Shown here one piece after another: positions 33,298 through 45,583 of a stretch of DNA of 64,000 bases (position 1 is the stretch's first letter; the number at the start of each line of letters is the position of its first letter). The notes beneath the pieces were generated by a model. The model had not been told where the DNA came from, searched no databases, and worked only from the letters and a program-made list of their open reading frames with translations. A program made the position numbers and the translations under genes. Origin of the DNA: Metaphire vulgaris (lineage: Eukaryota; Annelida; Clitellata; Crassiclitellata; Megascolecidae); assembly GCA_018105865.1 (NCBI GenBank), contig JACLAT010000046.1, forward strand, positions 522,501 through 586,500, given 5' to 3'.

Positions 33298-33603
33298 AGA
33301 ATCCCTGGAACCGCCACTGGGACTGGCTTTAGAGCGACTAATGTAACCATAACCACAACGATGCGAAGTGATATCCATTTCTGAAAATTCCTAGTTGTTT
33401 CGATACCGATCGTGGTTATCTTCACCGACCTACCATCAAATTCTTTCCCTAGGGGCATAAAGCATTGGCTTCCATTTTATAACCGCAGAGGCAACCTCTT
33501 TGCAGCGCACAGATGCAATATAGCTGGCTCTTGCTCGATCATTTATTTGCATAAGAGGACGGTGCAGGCTTTCATTCGCTTCGTCTAGACTCTAGACTCT
33601 AGG

Positions 33604-34076
33604 CCAATGTTTCTCAGACTTTTTTGTCTTGCGGCTCACTGGAAATAGCGCAACAGCAATGTTTTAGTGGCTTAGGCGTACATGGCTCAGCGTAGTCTTA
33701 ACCGCGAAGTCGCAATTTCTGCCCCTGACCCAAGGAAAGAGGACGAAATACAAAGGGTCGTCACCTCTCGGTGACGCTACGACCCTCTGGGTTGGGTTGG
33801 GTTTGGGACAGAAAACATGAATTTTGTTTGGGTTGGGTTGGGTTGGAAATTTGGTGGTTTGGGTTGGGTTTGGGTTGACAAAACCGACCCATGGACAACT
33901 CTGCTACGAGCCTCTGCTGGTTATGCGTAGAAGAGTTAGTTAAGAAGCGCAGTCGGTGATCTGTGACATTTAACACATTTAAATACTAATTTATTACAAT
34001 ATCCCAGACATTCCCACGCACACCTGATGATCTCGCGCGGCACACTAGTGGTGTGTGTTGAGAAACACTCCTCTAG
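33604..34076. mobile_element. probable hAT-like MITE with G-rich interior
   Basis: Ends CAATGTTTCTCAGAC and the complement of GTTGAGAAACACTC. Flanks ctctaggc and ctctagat share 6 of 8. Subterminal TTGCGGCTCACTGG and GCGCGGCACACTAGTGG fit hAT ends. The middle holds tandem GGGTTGGGTTGGGTTTGGG (33785-33880). Confidence 0.6.
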
Positions 34077-34289
34077 ATGCTGGCAAATATGAAATACTGC
34101 TGGTCATATATGTTTGCAAACTAAAAAAGCAGGTATGTAATTCGTAGGGTTGTACATTTTTAATTTGATCCTGTAATGTCTACTGCAGCCAAAACATTTG
34201 AACCCCAACACAACTCAATGCATTAAAACGACTGAAGCCTAAGAATATCATGTGTTGTGTTGAGTAGGCATTGATGAGTTTATAAATAT

Positions 34290-34628
34290 CAATTCCAAGC
34301 AGGCGCAATATTACAGTTCATATCAGCAGTTACAAATTAACTATTGAAGTGAGTCTTTTAAAATAATTAATTATTAATCGCTGAAAAATAAAAAAGACCA
34401 AATTTAGCATTTCATGCGCGAGCTAACAGCTAGTCAATTTGAGAATTGTACGGATACCGTGACTAGTTGATATAATTAGCGGATATGACCTTATGTTTCT
34501 TAGACTGACACGCTTCCTCCAGACTCTAAAAGTATTTAAATGAATCCAAGACGTTATAATTACTCTGTTTTAGCAAATGTTTCATATGTAAAATGCAAAT
34601 ATCTAGGTCAGTGTTTCCCAACGCCAAT
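34290..34628 (-). repeat. dispersed repeat, inverted mate of 14291-14660
   Basis: Contains AGTGAGTCTTTTAAAATAAT, TAATTATTAATCGCTG, ACAGCTAGTCAATTTGAGAA and CAGTGTTTCCCAACG. A 72-bp TTAA element interrupts it just after ATCTCAA, where the 14.3-kb mate continues uninterrupted. Confidence 0.7.
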
Positions 34629-34633
34629 CTCAA

Positions 34634-34705
34634 CCCCTTAACTGTGCATTTAACTGTAACTCAATGTAAAATGGACGGATATATCCGGGATCCCCAGTTA
34701 AGGGG
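34634..34705 (-). mobile_element. 72-bp TTAA element (copy 2)
   Basis: CCCCTTAACTGTG to CCCAGTTAAGGGG, flanked by tcaa on the left (one change from TTAA) and ttaa on the right. The internal sequence matches copy 1 at nearly every position. Confidence 0.92.
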
Positions 34706-34824
34706 TTAAAGGACTTCTTGTGCTTGATCGCTTTAGGCTCGCCAGATGGATGACCCGTTGAATCGTTAACTCTTTCTTCTGCTCAGCAATAAATGTGCAT
34801 TTCTTAATACTCTTCTATTCCATG

Positions 34825-34829
<5 letters not shown>

Positions 34830-34885
<56 letters not shown>
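34830..34885. repeat. (AT)n microsatellite
   Basis: About 56 bp of AT units. Confidence 0.95.
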
Positions 34886-34887
<2 letters not shown>

Positions 34888-34976
34888 TTAGATATTAGAA
34901 AAAAAGAAGGGCATAGGCTTAATAGTAGAAAAATAATTCAGGCCCGAGAGTAAGATGAAGTCTTTTGAAAATTTTA

Positions 34977-35118
34977 AGTAAAGAATTATGAATGCTCTCG
35001 CTGCCCATAGTTTGTGCGTAGCGTGTCACGTGTTACAATGAGACAGTTGGAAATCTCCGTAAGATTAGGCGTGCCATTCTAAGTATAGGCAAACGGCACG
35101 GGATACGATAAGACCATT
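34977..35118 (+). repeat. 140-bp dispersed repeat (mate at 48700-48843)
   Basis: ATTATGAATGCTCTCGCTGC, CCATAGTTTGTGCGTAG, AATGAGACAGTTGGAAATC and GATACGATAAGACCATTG are shared with 48700-48843 at roughly 90 percent identity by eye. No coding signal or terminal repeats. Confidence 0.8.
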
Positions 35119-35329
35119 GAATAACGCATACTAATGAAATACGCGTCTAATGCTCGTTACTTCTCGTAAGTAGGCCTCATGAAAGTAAGGAAAAAATGAA
35201 GTGCACAAGACAGAAAGCTAATAAAGAGGAGAATTTAGACTTGCTATTCCAAAGCACTTAATCTATGTCATGAGCCTAATAAAAGGTACATCTATTCCTG
35301 ACTGCATATCCGCCTTAGCCTGGAATCTG

Positions 35330-35454
35330 GAAGTACGGACTGACCTCTGGATTACAACCTCGATTCACCACGGACAATGATTCACGACTACGATTATTCA
35401 CTGAAGTGACCATCGAGTGGTGCTGATGTACTACTACAATGGCGCTAAAGAAGT

Positions 35455-35536
<82 letters not shown>
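35330..35536 (+). repeat. retroelement-like 3' end with (ACT)n
   Basis: ATTCACGACTACGATT, CATCGAGTGGTGC and TACAATGGCGCTAAAGAAG lead into 80 bp of ACT units (35457-35536). Similar to 4555-4682. Confidence 0.55.
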
Positions 35537-35539
35537 GCT

Positions 35540-36860
35540 AGACTTGACTAAGGAAAAATATATTGACTGTTCTAGTATGGTATGATGCAATGATGAAAGG
35601 GACAGAGGAAAATGTTGATATTATTCGTTTCATCACTCCTCTGGATTTTTCATATCTACAGTATAGCTTACTATAGGAATACTCCTTCTGCAGGCCATTG
35701 TCAAACAGAGTATCAATTTTATAATATTGTTGTGGTCTATAAAACCAGTGAGACAAGAAAGCAGCTACCTTAAGACCCCTCTTATCTCTCAATCGACTTT
35801 GTAGACATTTGACAGAGAATATATTTCTGAAAGTTTTTATAATGTCGATTGAAATAGTTGACCATTTTTCGTGGCATCTCGAACGCTCTATTTATAATAT
35901 TAGGCATAATCTGCCAAAAGTTTGAGAGTGAAATGATTTCTCGCATTCTCTTACATTGATGAGAAAGACTAGATAAAATCTGGCTATAAATCGATCGGCA
36001 GAGAAGATATCATACTGACTAATTGGAAAATCGTTGAATGTTTTGCGTGTTGTTCTTTAATTGGTGCGAATTTCAAGAGAATCGCGAAACATGTACATTT
36101 GAACGCGGTGAGCATTTGGACGCGGTGTGCAGTTCGACGTGGTCTCGGTTTTAATGCAGTGTGGTTATCGACTAGGCGTGATCAGAGGCCTTATAGTGGT
36201 TATTTTGCATTAATAATATTAGACTTAAGGTACACTGTATATCTTTAGTTGTTTTGGCACCTTACTTCAAGAACCTTCTTCTTCAATGACTTCTTAAGCA
36301 GCCACTGCATGGCTATATGACACTATTCTAATGAAACCACAAAATGACAGTACAAAGGACAGTTTGATATCTGCATTGAGTACTGGTCTGATTTTCACCA
36401 ACTTTTAAATTATATTAAATACACCTACAAGTTGTTGCAGATCAGCGTCTATACAAACTAGCGATGGGTTCATTCACTCGACAATTCATTCCACCAACGC
36501 AATACAAGTGGCAACAATGTAGCAGTCTCATGGACTGAACACTCATGTTGCTGCTCTTTCAGAGGTATTTCTTCAGTGCATTTCATTTTGCCAATTATCT
36601 GAAGAAAGGGTAATTCTCAAGATCAATTTGATTCTATATGACATCGTTTACAATGACATGTCATAATTTCATTTTCCCAATGTTTCTCTTAAATTAAATT
36701 CTTTCAGAATATTTTGGCTTTGCTGTATTTGCATTTGAGGGAAGCAATCATGAAAGAAAATAAAGTGTTCAAGGAGACAATTTCCATAAGGAAACCTTGT
36801 GAATGAAAACTTTGCCTTATTGAAAAATTTTCAGTTACAGGTCAGCCAAAGGAACACGTA
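35540..36860. other. no gene recognised upstream of zinc-finger array
   Basis: AT-rich. TTTTCAGTTACAGGTCAGCC at about 36827-36846 could be a splice acceptor for the zinc-finger exon. I cannot identify an upstream exon. Confidence 0.4.
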
Positions 36861-36873
36861 ACATATACAGAGC

Positions 36874-37860
36874 ATGGAAAGATTGCCCTACTGTAGTATA
36901 TGTTGCAAATCATTCACTTGCATTAATAAACTCAAAATTCATAAAAGAATTCATACTGGAGAGAAACCATATATATTTGCAAATTGTGTGGCAAAGCGTG
37001 CAGTCAAAAAGGTGATCTTAAAATTCATAAAAGAATTCATACTGGTGATAAACCATATGTTTGTAAATTTTGTGGGAAGGCATATAGTAGAAAATGTCAT
37101 CTTAAAGAGCATGACAAAATTTTACACTGGGGTAAGGCCTTATGTGTGCGAAATATGCAGGAAAGATTTCACTCAACTAATCCACCTTAAAGTACACGAA
37201 AGAGTTCATACTGGCGAGAAACCATACCTATGCAAGTTGTGTAGGAAGACCTTTAGTAAAAAAAGGTGATCTTAAAGTTCATGAAAGAATTCATACAGGT
37301 GAGAGACCATACGTTTCCAAATTGTGTAGCAAGGCATACAGTGACAAACGTAATCTTAATCGCCATGAAAGAATTCATACTGGAGACAAGCCGTATGTTT
37401 GCAAAATATGTGAAAATCATTCAGACATTCAAACTGTCTTAAAGGCCATGTAAGAAGTCATTGTGGAGAAAAACCATATATTTGTAAAATATGCAGAAAG
37501 CATTCAGCCAATTAGGCCATCTTAAAGTTCATGAAATAAGTCATTTGGGAGAAAAGCAATATATTTGCAAAACATGCTCAAAAGCATTCAGTGACAAATG
37601 CACTCTTCAAGTTCATGAAAGAATTCAATCTGGAGTAAAGCCATATGTCTGTAAGATATGCACAAAGACATTCCTTCATTTACACAGTCTAAAAATTCAT
37701 GAAATGATTCACAATGGAAAGAAACCGTATTTAAGTTCTGTTTGTGGCAAAGTATTCAGTCGTAGAGATTATGTGACGAAATATCGCAAAATCCACCATG
37801 AACAAAAGCTACAGCATGTAAGCCACCACAGAATTTCTAAGATATATTCCAAAGATCATC
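36874..37860 (+). pseudogene. C2H2 zinc-finger array, frameshifted
   Basis: About eleven tandem C2H2 fingers joined by HTGEKPY-type linkers: [161 protein letters not shown] and a last degenerate CGKVFSRRDYVTKY. At least five frame changes (near 36985, 37130, 37265, 37425, 37495) and several lost Cys/His ligands indicate a decayed gene, probably one member of a large family of DNA-binding regulators. The array lacks introns, as is usual for the terminal exon of such genes. A LINE fragment abuts its 3' end. The longest surviving frame is 37491-38009. A real gene with sequencing errors is less likely but possible. Confidence 0.88.
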
Positions 37861-37888
37861 ACTTGAAGCATCTTAAAAATGGCTGCTT

Positions 37889-38130
37889 CTACTTCGGAGC
37901 GGAGGATTGTATAATCACAGTCACCGTCGGATATCCTGTTCTTGCGTTGAGATTCTTCAGTGATTTGTGGTCACCTGTTCCCTTGTATCCATACAAGTGT
38001 TGGGCGTAGTCTGTCCATCGCTTGTCAATTTCTTCGTCGGTCCTTAACGGAGTTCCATCTTCGTTGTCAATTGTTCTTGGTGTTGTTTTCCAATCCCCTG
38101 CTATTTTTTCTATCAATTTGAATGCTTCCC
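37889..38130 (-). pseudogene. LINE polymerase linker fragment (part 2)
   Basis: REAFKLIEKIAGDWKTTPRT, DNEDGTPLRTDEEIDKRWTD and YAQHLYG: the stretch just before the reverse-transcriptase palm in endonuclease-type LINEs. It continues the fragment at 38468-38800 across an inserted CR1 end. Confidence 0.75.
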
Positions 38131-38467
38131 TGAATGCTTCCGGACTACTTGGTAGCCCTGGTTCACCGACTTCCGTCTACTAACAGGCGTCTTCAGCTCA
38201 GACCCGGGCGGGATGTTAAGTTGGTCGTTCCTCCTCCTTCACGGACGGTGAAATTTGGAGAAAGATCGTTCATGCAAGGAAATGCTATTCTTTGGAATGC
38301 GTTACCTTGTGACGTAACAAGAGAGTCGAACCCGGAATTATTCGCAAAGAAACTCAAAACTCAACCTTGTCGGACGTCGTACGAACTGTAAAGCGCTCCT
38401 GACTTTGGCCTTTTCCCATGTTTTTTGCGCTATAGAAATTGACTTGTTAACTAACTAACTAACTAAC
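38131..38467 (+). pseudogene. CR1-like LINE C-terminus (copy 2), inserted
   Basis: YLVALVHRLPSTNRR, QLRPGRDVKLVVPPPSRTVK, GERSFMQGNAILWNALPCDV and FAKKLKTQPCRTSYEL, then GCGCTATAGAAATTGACTTG and an (AACT)n tail. It lies within another LINE fragment of opposite strand and is nearly identical to 30645-30960. Confidence 0.88.
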
Positions 38468-38800
38468 TAGATGTGAGTTGTGCATGTGCCTCTGCTCCTC
38501 CTCACAGGACTCTTCCAGCCATCTCCTTTTATCGCGCCTAGCGCTTTTATTGACTTGCCTGCATAGGTCACGGTATAGTTCCTCCTTCTCAGGTGACTAT
38601 AGTGTTTGAGTCTTTTTGCTTTGCCTCTTTCCTCAACAAGTTTCATAGTAACTGATCCAATCCATGGTTTTTTTAGTTGTTCTTTTGTTCGTCAGCGGAT
38701 TGTCTGCTGTTCCGCGTACAGCGAGTCTTATCTTTTGGTGAGCCTGGATGTTCGGGTTCTCCGTCAGTAGCCGTCTTGTTACCTCTTCTGTCATTCAATG
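38468..38800 (-). pseudogene. LINE polymerase linker fragment (part 1)
   Basis: EEVTRRLLTENPNIQ, RLAVRGTADNPLTNKRTTKK, LYRDLCRQVNKSARRDKRRW and LEESCEEEQRHMHNSH, with frameshifts. Joined in sense to 37889-38130. Confidence 0.7.
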
Positions 38801-38859
38801 TTATAGTAGGCCTACATTATTATAGTAGATTCGAATCCTGATCTTTGGGAAAATATTTG

Positions 38860-39365
38860 CAGGCGATATGACAGCTATGCCAAGAGAAAGGTATTTTTAC
38901 AATGAAGCAGTATGATCGAACCAGAGGACAGAGCATGAAACTGTTCAAGAAACGGGTTGGGAGCATAGGCAGATTTATAGCTTAATATTTGGGTAGGCTA
39001 GCATGGGAGTCTGGGAGTGCCATCCAGCACGCGTGCCATCCATCACGCGTGCCATCCAACAGACCTGGTGTTGATGGAAAAACATTTTTTTGTTTTGGTG
39101 GGATTAGTTGGGTAGGCTTAAGCCTACCCTAGCCTTTAATAAAATCCGCCTATGGTTGGGAGACACAAACAGCACTTTTTTAGTGCAAGAGTGGTGGACA
39201 GGTGGAATGAACTGGATGAGATGACAGTAGCGGCCACAACTGTGCACGAGTTCAAGATAAACCTCAATAGTTTATGATATTAGATTGGACGGAAACAGCA
39301 GTGGTTCTCACACAGGGCAGTCCCTACTGAACCACTTTAAGCCTTGTTATATTATATTATATTAT
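38860..39365 (+). pseudogene. LINE C-terminus and tail, family J1 (copy d)
   Basis: MKLFKKRVG near 38936, then, after a foreign stretch with CACGCGTGCCATCC repeats (about 39000-39160), FSARVVDRWNELDEMTVAAT and TVHEFKINLNSL, then the GTGGTTCTCACACAGGGCAG tail block and a TATTA-rich end. Confidence 0.85.
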
Positions 39366-40394
39366 TATACTATTCTGAGATTAAGATAGCGAGTAACCTT
39401 ATAAAGTTTAGGTGGCGACCCGTCACACTATGATGCATAGTCTTTCCAGAAAGGTTTTCAATAGAAGAATGAAGTATTTATCCAGTTTGTGCTTCTGAGT
39501 TTCATTAAACAGAGAGATTTCAAAACAACAAAAATAAAAGAACCCTAACTACAAACTTCCAAGTGTCCTCCTAATTAATTAACTTTAACATTTAATTATA
39601 GAAAAAGGTCCAGTGCAGAGAATTTTCTTAGCTCTAACTAAACTAAACGTTACCATCTAAACGGACAATATTATCCGACATAAAGTCAAAATACTTAATT
39701 AAGACTATACGCTACTCAACTATATAAAGGCGAGCTCAACATGAGTCTTAGGCGTCTTCATCACTTCGTCTGCGCCAGCTGATCTCCTGTTCGTAAAAGT
39801 CTACGATTAGCTCAGGGCATCGAACTTTGGCCTCATAGGCTGCTACAAGATCTGCCTCGTCGGAACCTCTCCTTTAACATTCAAAAGGATAGGATTTAAA
39901 CATGCAGTAGATGACAAATGTTCACAACATTTTGGAATTAGCCAACGGCTACAGTACATTCAATGGCATAGACTGCAAGCGTTAAACAATGCCACTGACT
40001 GAAAACATTATTCATGAATAGCGCACTTGAATAGGCACAAAATCAAGCACATAAAGCCAGTCTCTCAGGAGGAGTGCAAGGCACAACATCCTGGCCTAAA
40101 TGTTCTATCAAGAAATAAAGAAACAATATTTTGTACAAGACTGGTGGGTGAGTCAGGTCGACTGTCCGATGCATGTGGAACCTATTTAGCCAGTTGGGTG
40201 AGTAAGACAGCAAACTGCCGCTAAATTACGACGGGGCAAACATCCTTGTCACTAGAAATTGGTAATTTTGCCACTAACATTTCTTGGGGTTGTACCCATA
40301 GCGCTGCGTACAGCGTGTTACTCGGCGTGCCACGTGTGGGGTGGATGTTGCCAATTTAAAGAACAATAATGAGAGTTAAGCCTGGAAAGACTAT
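39366..40394. other. no gene recognised
   Basis: A 65-codon frame at 40027 has no family features. Confidence 0.45.
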
Positions 40395-40445
40395 TCTATT
40401 CTACTGCATTCTATTCCCTGGATAATTTACTGAACGCTATAGTAT
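40395..40445 (-). repeat. retroelement 3' tail motif
   Basis: Minus strand: TATAGCGTTCAGTAAATTAT, CCAGGGAATAGAAT. A worn copy of the GCGCTRTAGAAATTGTCC tail, also seen near 15155-15200. Confidence 0.5.
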
Positions 40446-40776
40446 AGCTGGAGCCAAAGTATTAACATCAATAAGATACCATTTCATAAGGTACTTCAGC
40501 CCTCCGCTGCCGTGAGTTGCGCCGAGAACGCCGAGAACGCGTTCCGGCTCAAGGCCTCTTTCAAAGCCACATGGTTCCTTCTCATCCTGCAATAACAAGC
40601 CAAGATAGACATGCACTCGAATCAGAAGCAGCAGGTTTGATATGCTTCTCAATTATTGCTCGGCTACTGAAAAATTGCTAACAGAAATAGAGCACTAATG
40701 CGCAGAAATATCTGGTAAGTGATGGAAAAAATAATTGCCCGATTCAATAGTGTCACTGCAACTCATACAAATTATA

Positions 40777-41061
40777 GGTAGCTAAAGGTGGGTCCCGTAC
40801 TCGAGTCCGAGCGTCGGGTTCCGGCGCTTACCTCCGGTCTAGGCAATCAGCCACGTAGGTGGTATAATCCATTAATCTTGGGCAGGTTGCCAATACTTTC
40901 CTCAGACCCACGTTTTACCTCGCAACTTAACGCTGCTCCTCAATTTACCACCGCCCTCTAGCGAATAAGGTTGAGTCAACCTTAGGGCTCCTGCAGGAAA
41001 TGAACCCGCGACCTTCTGCTCCATCGTCCAGCGTTGTTACCACTCTTCTAGCTTCCCGCCC
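40777..41061 (-). mobile_element. tRNA-derived SINE, complete
   Basis: Read on minus, the element opens with a tRNA-like head: GGGCGGGAAGCTAGAAGAG, A-box-like TAGAAGAGTGGTAAC (41036-41050), then GGAGCAGAAGGTCGC and B-box-like GGTTCATTTCC (40997-41007). The body holds GGTCTGAGGAAAGTATTGGC, ATGGATTATACCACCTACG and GGTAAGCGCCGGAACCCGAC. A 9-bp duplication caaattata lies at 40768-40776 and 41062-41070. Length 285 bp fits a SINE. It is transcribed from its own internal promoter and depends on a LINE to move. Confidence 0.85.
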
Positions 41062-41070
41062 CAAATTATA

Positions 41071-42235
<1,165 letters not shown>

Positions 42236-42474
42236 TGCGTACAATTATTATATACAACCGCTCACGAGAATTTGTTCAGACGGAAGGGGGGAGGAGGCGA
42301 TTGGGAAACGTCTAGACAATTAGGTGAACATTCAAGTGGGCATAAATGGACATAGTCTCGCCTTAATAGGCATTAGGCACACCACAGCCTCAGACACTGC
42401 ACGCTGTATACGGCGTTCACTCCTGTTTTAATACGGCCAAGCACCAATGTTATTCATCCCATTTTTGTACCAAC

Positions 42475-42620
42475 GGTAAAGATATAGGTCCCGTACTCGA
42501 GTCCGACCGTTGGGTTCCGGCGCTTATCTCCGGTATGGATAATCACCGACGTAGGTGGTATAAACCATTAATCTGGGGTAGGTTGCCATTACTTTCCTCA
42601 GACCCACGTTCATACCAATA
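42475..42620 (-). mobile_element. SINE fragment, 3' half
   Basis: GGTCCCGTACTCGAGTCCGA, TGGGTTCCGGCGCTTA, CGTAGGTGGTATAAACC and CTTTCCTCAGACCCACGTT match the body of the SINE at 40777-41061. The tRNA-like head is absent. Confidence 0.85.
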
Positions 42621-43299
42621 CGAAACATTTTTGCAATGGAGGCTGAAGGTAAATGAGGAAATAACAATTTTTTAAAATGATACTGAATTAAATAATGCAA
42701 TTTTTACTACTTTATCTTTTTTAAAACTTAATCAGAAAATTAATATATATATATATAGGCCTAACTAAGAATACGTACAATTCGAGGCTGTCTTCTTCGG
42801 GGACGCAGGTCTCGTGATTTTCTCAGCGCTGTCTGACAAGCGGTCGGCAGCTTACTCGGGAAATAATTATGACGGTCGCTTCAGAATTGTCGCCCTAGCA
42901 CTCCCTTTAACTGTCGTGCGTACTGTCAGTTGGCATTCACAGAAAGTTTGACAGTGGGTGCAAAGCAGGGTCATGTGACGAAATAAGGAAAATTACTGTG
43001 GAAGATTGGCAAGATCTATTGGGCCAATTATAAATAATTTCGTGCCACATATAAGTTCGCCGAATTCTTAGATAAATTCATATTTTAACTACACTGTAAG
43101 TACTAGTGTATTGTTACTACAGTTAATTGTTAGGCCTACTTTTAATAGTTTTATTTTTTTCATCTTAGTGTTGCAAATATTTCAGGGGTTCAAACCCCGT
43201 TAACGCCCCTAGTGGCTTTCACTCAGGCAGTAATGCTTCCGAAGCCACTTTAAATCACGCTAAGTTTTTGCATCTATTGGCTGGAATTTGATGTAGAAG
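42621..43299. other. no gene recognised
   Basis: AT-rich. No coding signal. Confidence 0.45.
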
Positions 43300-43485
43300 C
43301 AGTGTTTATTCTAGGCCTTCTTAGGGGGAGGAATCCCCCACAAAAAAGTTTTAAAATCCCCCCCCCATTATTTTAGGTGTTGGCTGGGAATGGAGATCCC
43401 CCCAATCATGTGGAAAGTCAAACCTTGCCCCCCCCAAACATTTCAAAACCCCCCTCCAATGTCAAGAAGGCTAGAATAAACACTG
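43300..43485. mobile_element. MITE F4, complete
   Basis: A 186-bp element has inverted ends CAGTGTTTATTCTAG and perfect 8-bp duplications tgtagaag (43292-43299, 43486-43493). The middle is almost all C and G runs. It matches the nested element at 17317-17510. Confidence 0.95.
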
Positions 43486-43493
43486 TGTAGAAG

Positions 43494-43978
43494 TAGTAAT
43501 CCTGGTTTCCTGGTTTGGGTTAAGATATTAGTGCATCTTTGGTTATCCTTTCCAATTGTATTTTGAGACGAGATGTATTTCAAGGTCAGGGGTAATTTGT
43601 GGAGAGCTTTGATCTTGAAAATTAAATTAAGATTCTAATTTTAAATTATTAGGATTGATCCATGGATGCTACGTACAGTTTATTCTGTCTTTCAGCCTCT
43701 TGCGGCCAGCTGCCATGAAATGACACTTCTTTGAATGATTTTTCCTGTTCCTCTTTAAGCGATGTAAGCTGTAGAGTGACGTTGATCACTTGTTTTATAT
43801 CGATACAATTTTAGATGCTTTAAATTATTTTTAAGAAGATTATTAAGTTCATAAAATATCAAATGCTACTTTTAAATTGTCCATAGGTTTAGGAAGAGAG
43901 AAAACGTGATGAGGCAATAATGAAAATTAAGAAATTTTCAAGTAGAATGGCTATACAGTAACCGAAAAACAACGTAGG

Positions 43979-44043
<65 letters not shown>

Positions 44044-44599
44044 ATCGAGTAGACATTATCATCTGCATTTAACTAACTTAAAAGAAAAACTGTCACACTA
44101 GGGTTATTGTAGCGCACGATTTTATGGACCCGTAGAAAGTATTATCTACAATTCAATGTTAAATCACATTTCTTTTCTTTCACAAGATTTTTAAGAGAAA
44201 GCGAGCAAAACGGTTCAAGTAAGCAGTGGTACACTGTACCATAAAACATACAACACTCTTATAAGAGGTATCATACTGCCATTACTGGCTGCTTATTCAT
44301 AGCCACCCAAAATATGGCAATTCGCAAAGCACAGTGCAGAAGCAGGAATTTACACGAATTCTAAACTTGAAAATAACTATCTTATTATGACTAGCCTCTT
44401 AGCCTTTTAATACACACTCTTCTTAACTTAAACGATTTTAACATAATAATGAGACCCTCACAGAAAGAATGAAGGGAGAAAAGACTACCAAAGGAAGCCC
44501 TATACATAGCCTACACATTAGTAAGTTCGCCAGAAACGGAGTTTAATCTAAAACAATCTGTTTATTAAGTCAGGTTTCGCTGCGATTAAATTGTAGCGA
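43494..44599. other. no gene; (TA)n at 43980-44042
   Basis: Apart from about 62 bp of TA units, nothing is recognised. Confidence 0.5.
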
Positions 44600-44970
44600 T
44601 TGACCACAATACACCACAGCGCATCATCTCTCGAAATTTTCGTCCGTGCTTTTTCAGATGCTGCACCAGAACTTTGGAACTCAATTCCAGCATCCATCCA
44701 CTGTCTAAACCATGGTCAAATAACAAATTCTGAGTCACAATGTCCTTCCATTCTTGCAACATCTCCTCAAGTTTTTCTTTCTAAACTAAACACATTTCTC
44801 TTCACAAAATCATTTCGTCCATGGCTGTAACGTCCAAACCAGAATGACCATATGTATTAAATGACTCTGAATGAAATTACCCCACATTTAGCTATAGCTA
44901 CTTCGTACCAAGATTAAGCGCCTAGGAATAATAAGCTACTGCGCTTTGGTATATTGTGGCGATAGGCAGT
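44600..44970 (+). pseudogene. L2-like LINE C-terminus and tail
   Basis: FVRAFSDAAPELWNSIPASI, HCLNHGQ, FLSKLNTFLFTKSFRPWL and a stop at 44828, then CTATAGCTACTTCGTACC, AAGATTAAGCGCCTAGGAAT and AATAAGCTACTGCGC. Same family as 12519-14290, and it shows the open C-terminal frame that family uses. Confidence 0.85.
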
Positions 44971-45360
44971 TATGAACAAAGTGTGCCGAGGTAATATCAC
45001 TGCATCAGCGTCTATTTTTACTGTAATACACATGTGTTGTGTGCAAATCAGTCGTCACTTGCTTATTATGTCTTCTAGCGCTCATGATATTTTGGAAAAG
45101 GAATCTCAACGGAATTTCTAATTATAGAAGAAGGCTTATTTGAAAGCTTCAATAAAGCGGGAACCTCGAATCCATGTATCAGGGATTGAAAGAGATTATA
45201 AGAGATTAGAATAAGCTTAGACTGGATTGAAGTCAGCAAATTCAGTCATCCACAGTCAAAGAAAGAGTTCTTACGCTGCGTCGTCTCGAAACAGAAATCG
45301 TCTTCAGTGAGTCATTGTTTGCGTCTCTTTCCTCGCCTCCTAAGCCCCGAAACAATACAC

Positions 45361-45419
<59 letters not shown>

Positions 45420-45546
45420 GTGTGTGTGTGTGTGTGTGCGTGACTCTGATAATAATCACCAGGGAAGACGCACCGTCTGTATGTGCGACTGTGTCACGTG
45501 TGGATGTCAGCCTTGACCAAGGGCCAAGGGCTCCAGATTATGTATG

Positions 45547-45583
<37 letters not shown>

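Larger units (their letters stand above)
33084..33319. mobile_element. MITE F3, host of further insertions
   Basis: Left end CAGTGGCGGTTCCACCATG, right end complement of CCTGGAACCGCCACTG. The site ggactggc is present on both sides, with three extra bases (atg) on the left. Most of its body was replaced or displaced by the F2 element inside. Confidence 0.75.
32941..33604 (-). repeat. unclassified dispersed repeat, copy C, with nested elements
   Basis: Reverse complement of copy A blocks: ATCAAATTCTTTCCCTAGGG, AGTGATATCCATTTCTGAAA, AGCCAAAGGACTGGC, CAACCAATCAGAGTT on the opposite strand, ending in CTAGACTCTAGACTCTAGG. The F3 insertion at 33084 splits it at AGGACTGGC. Copy A (15350-15375) shows the uninterrupted site. 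Confidence 0.7.

Noticed and set aside
40980..41061. tRNA gene
   Set aside because: A- and B-box-like motifs are present, but the sequence is the head of a SINE with target duplications and no clear cloverleaf.
43165..43265. tRNA-like or SINE-like block with GGGGTTCAAACCCCG
   Set aside because: The short palindrome resembles a T-arm, but no A box or second copy was found.
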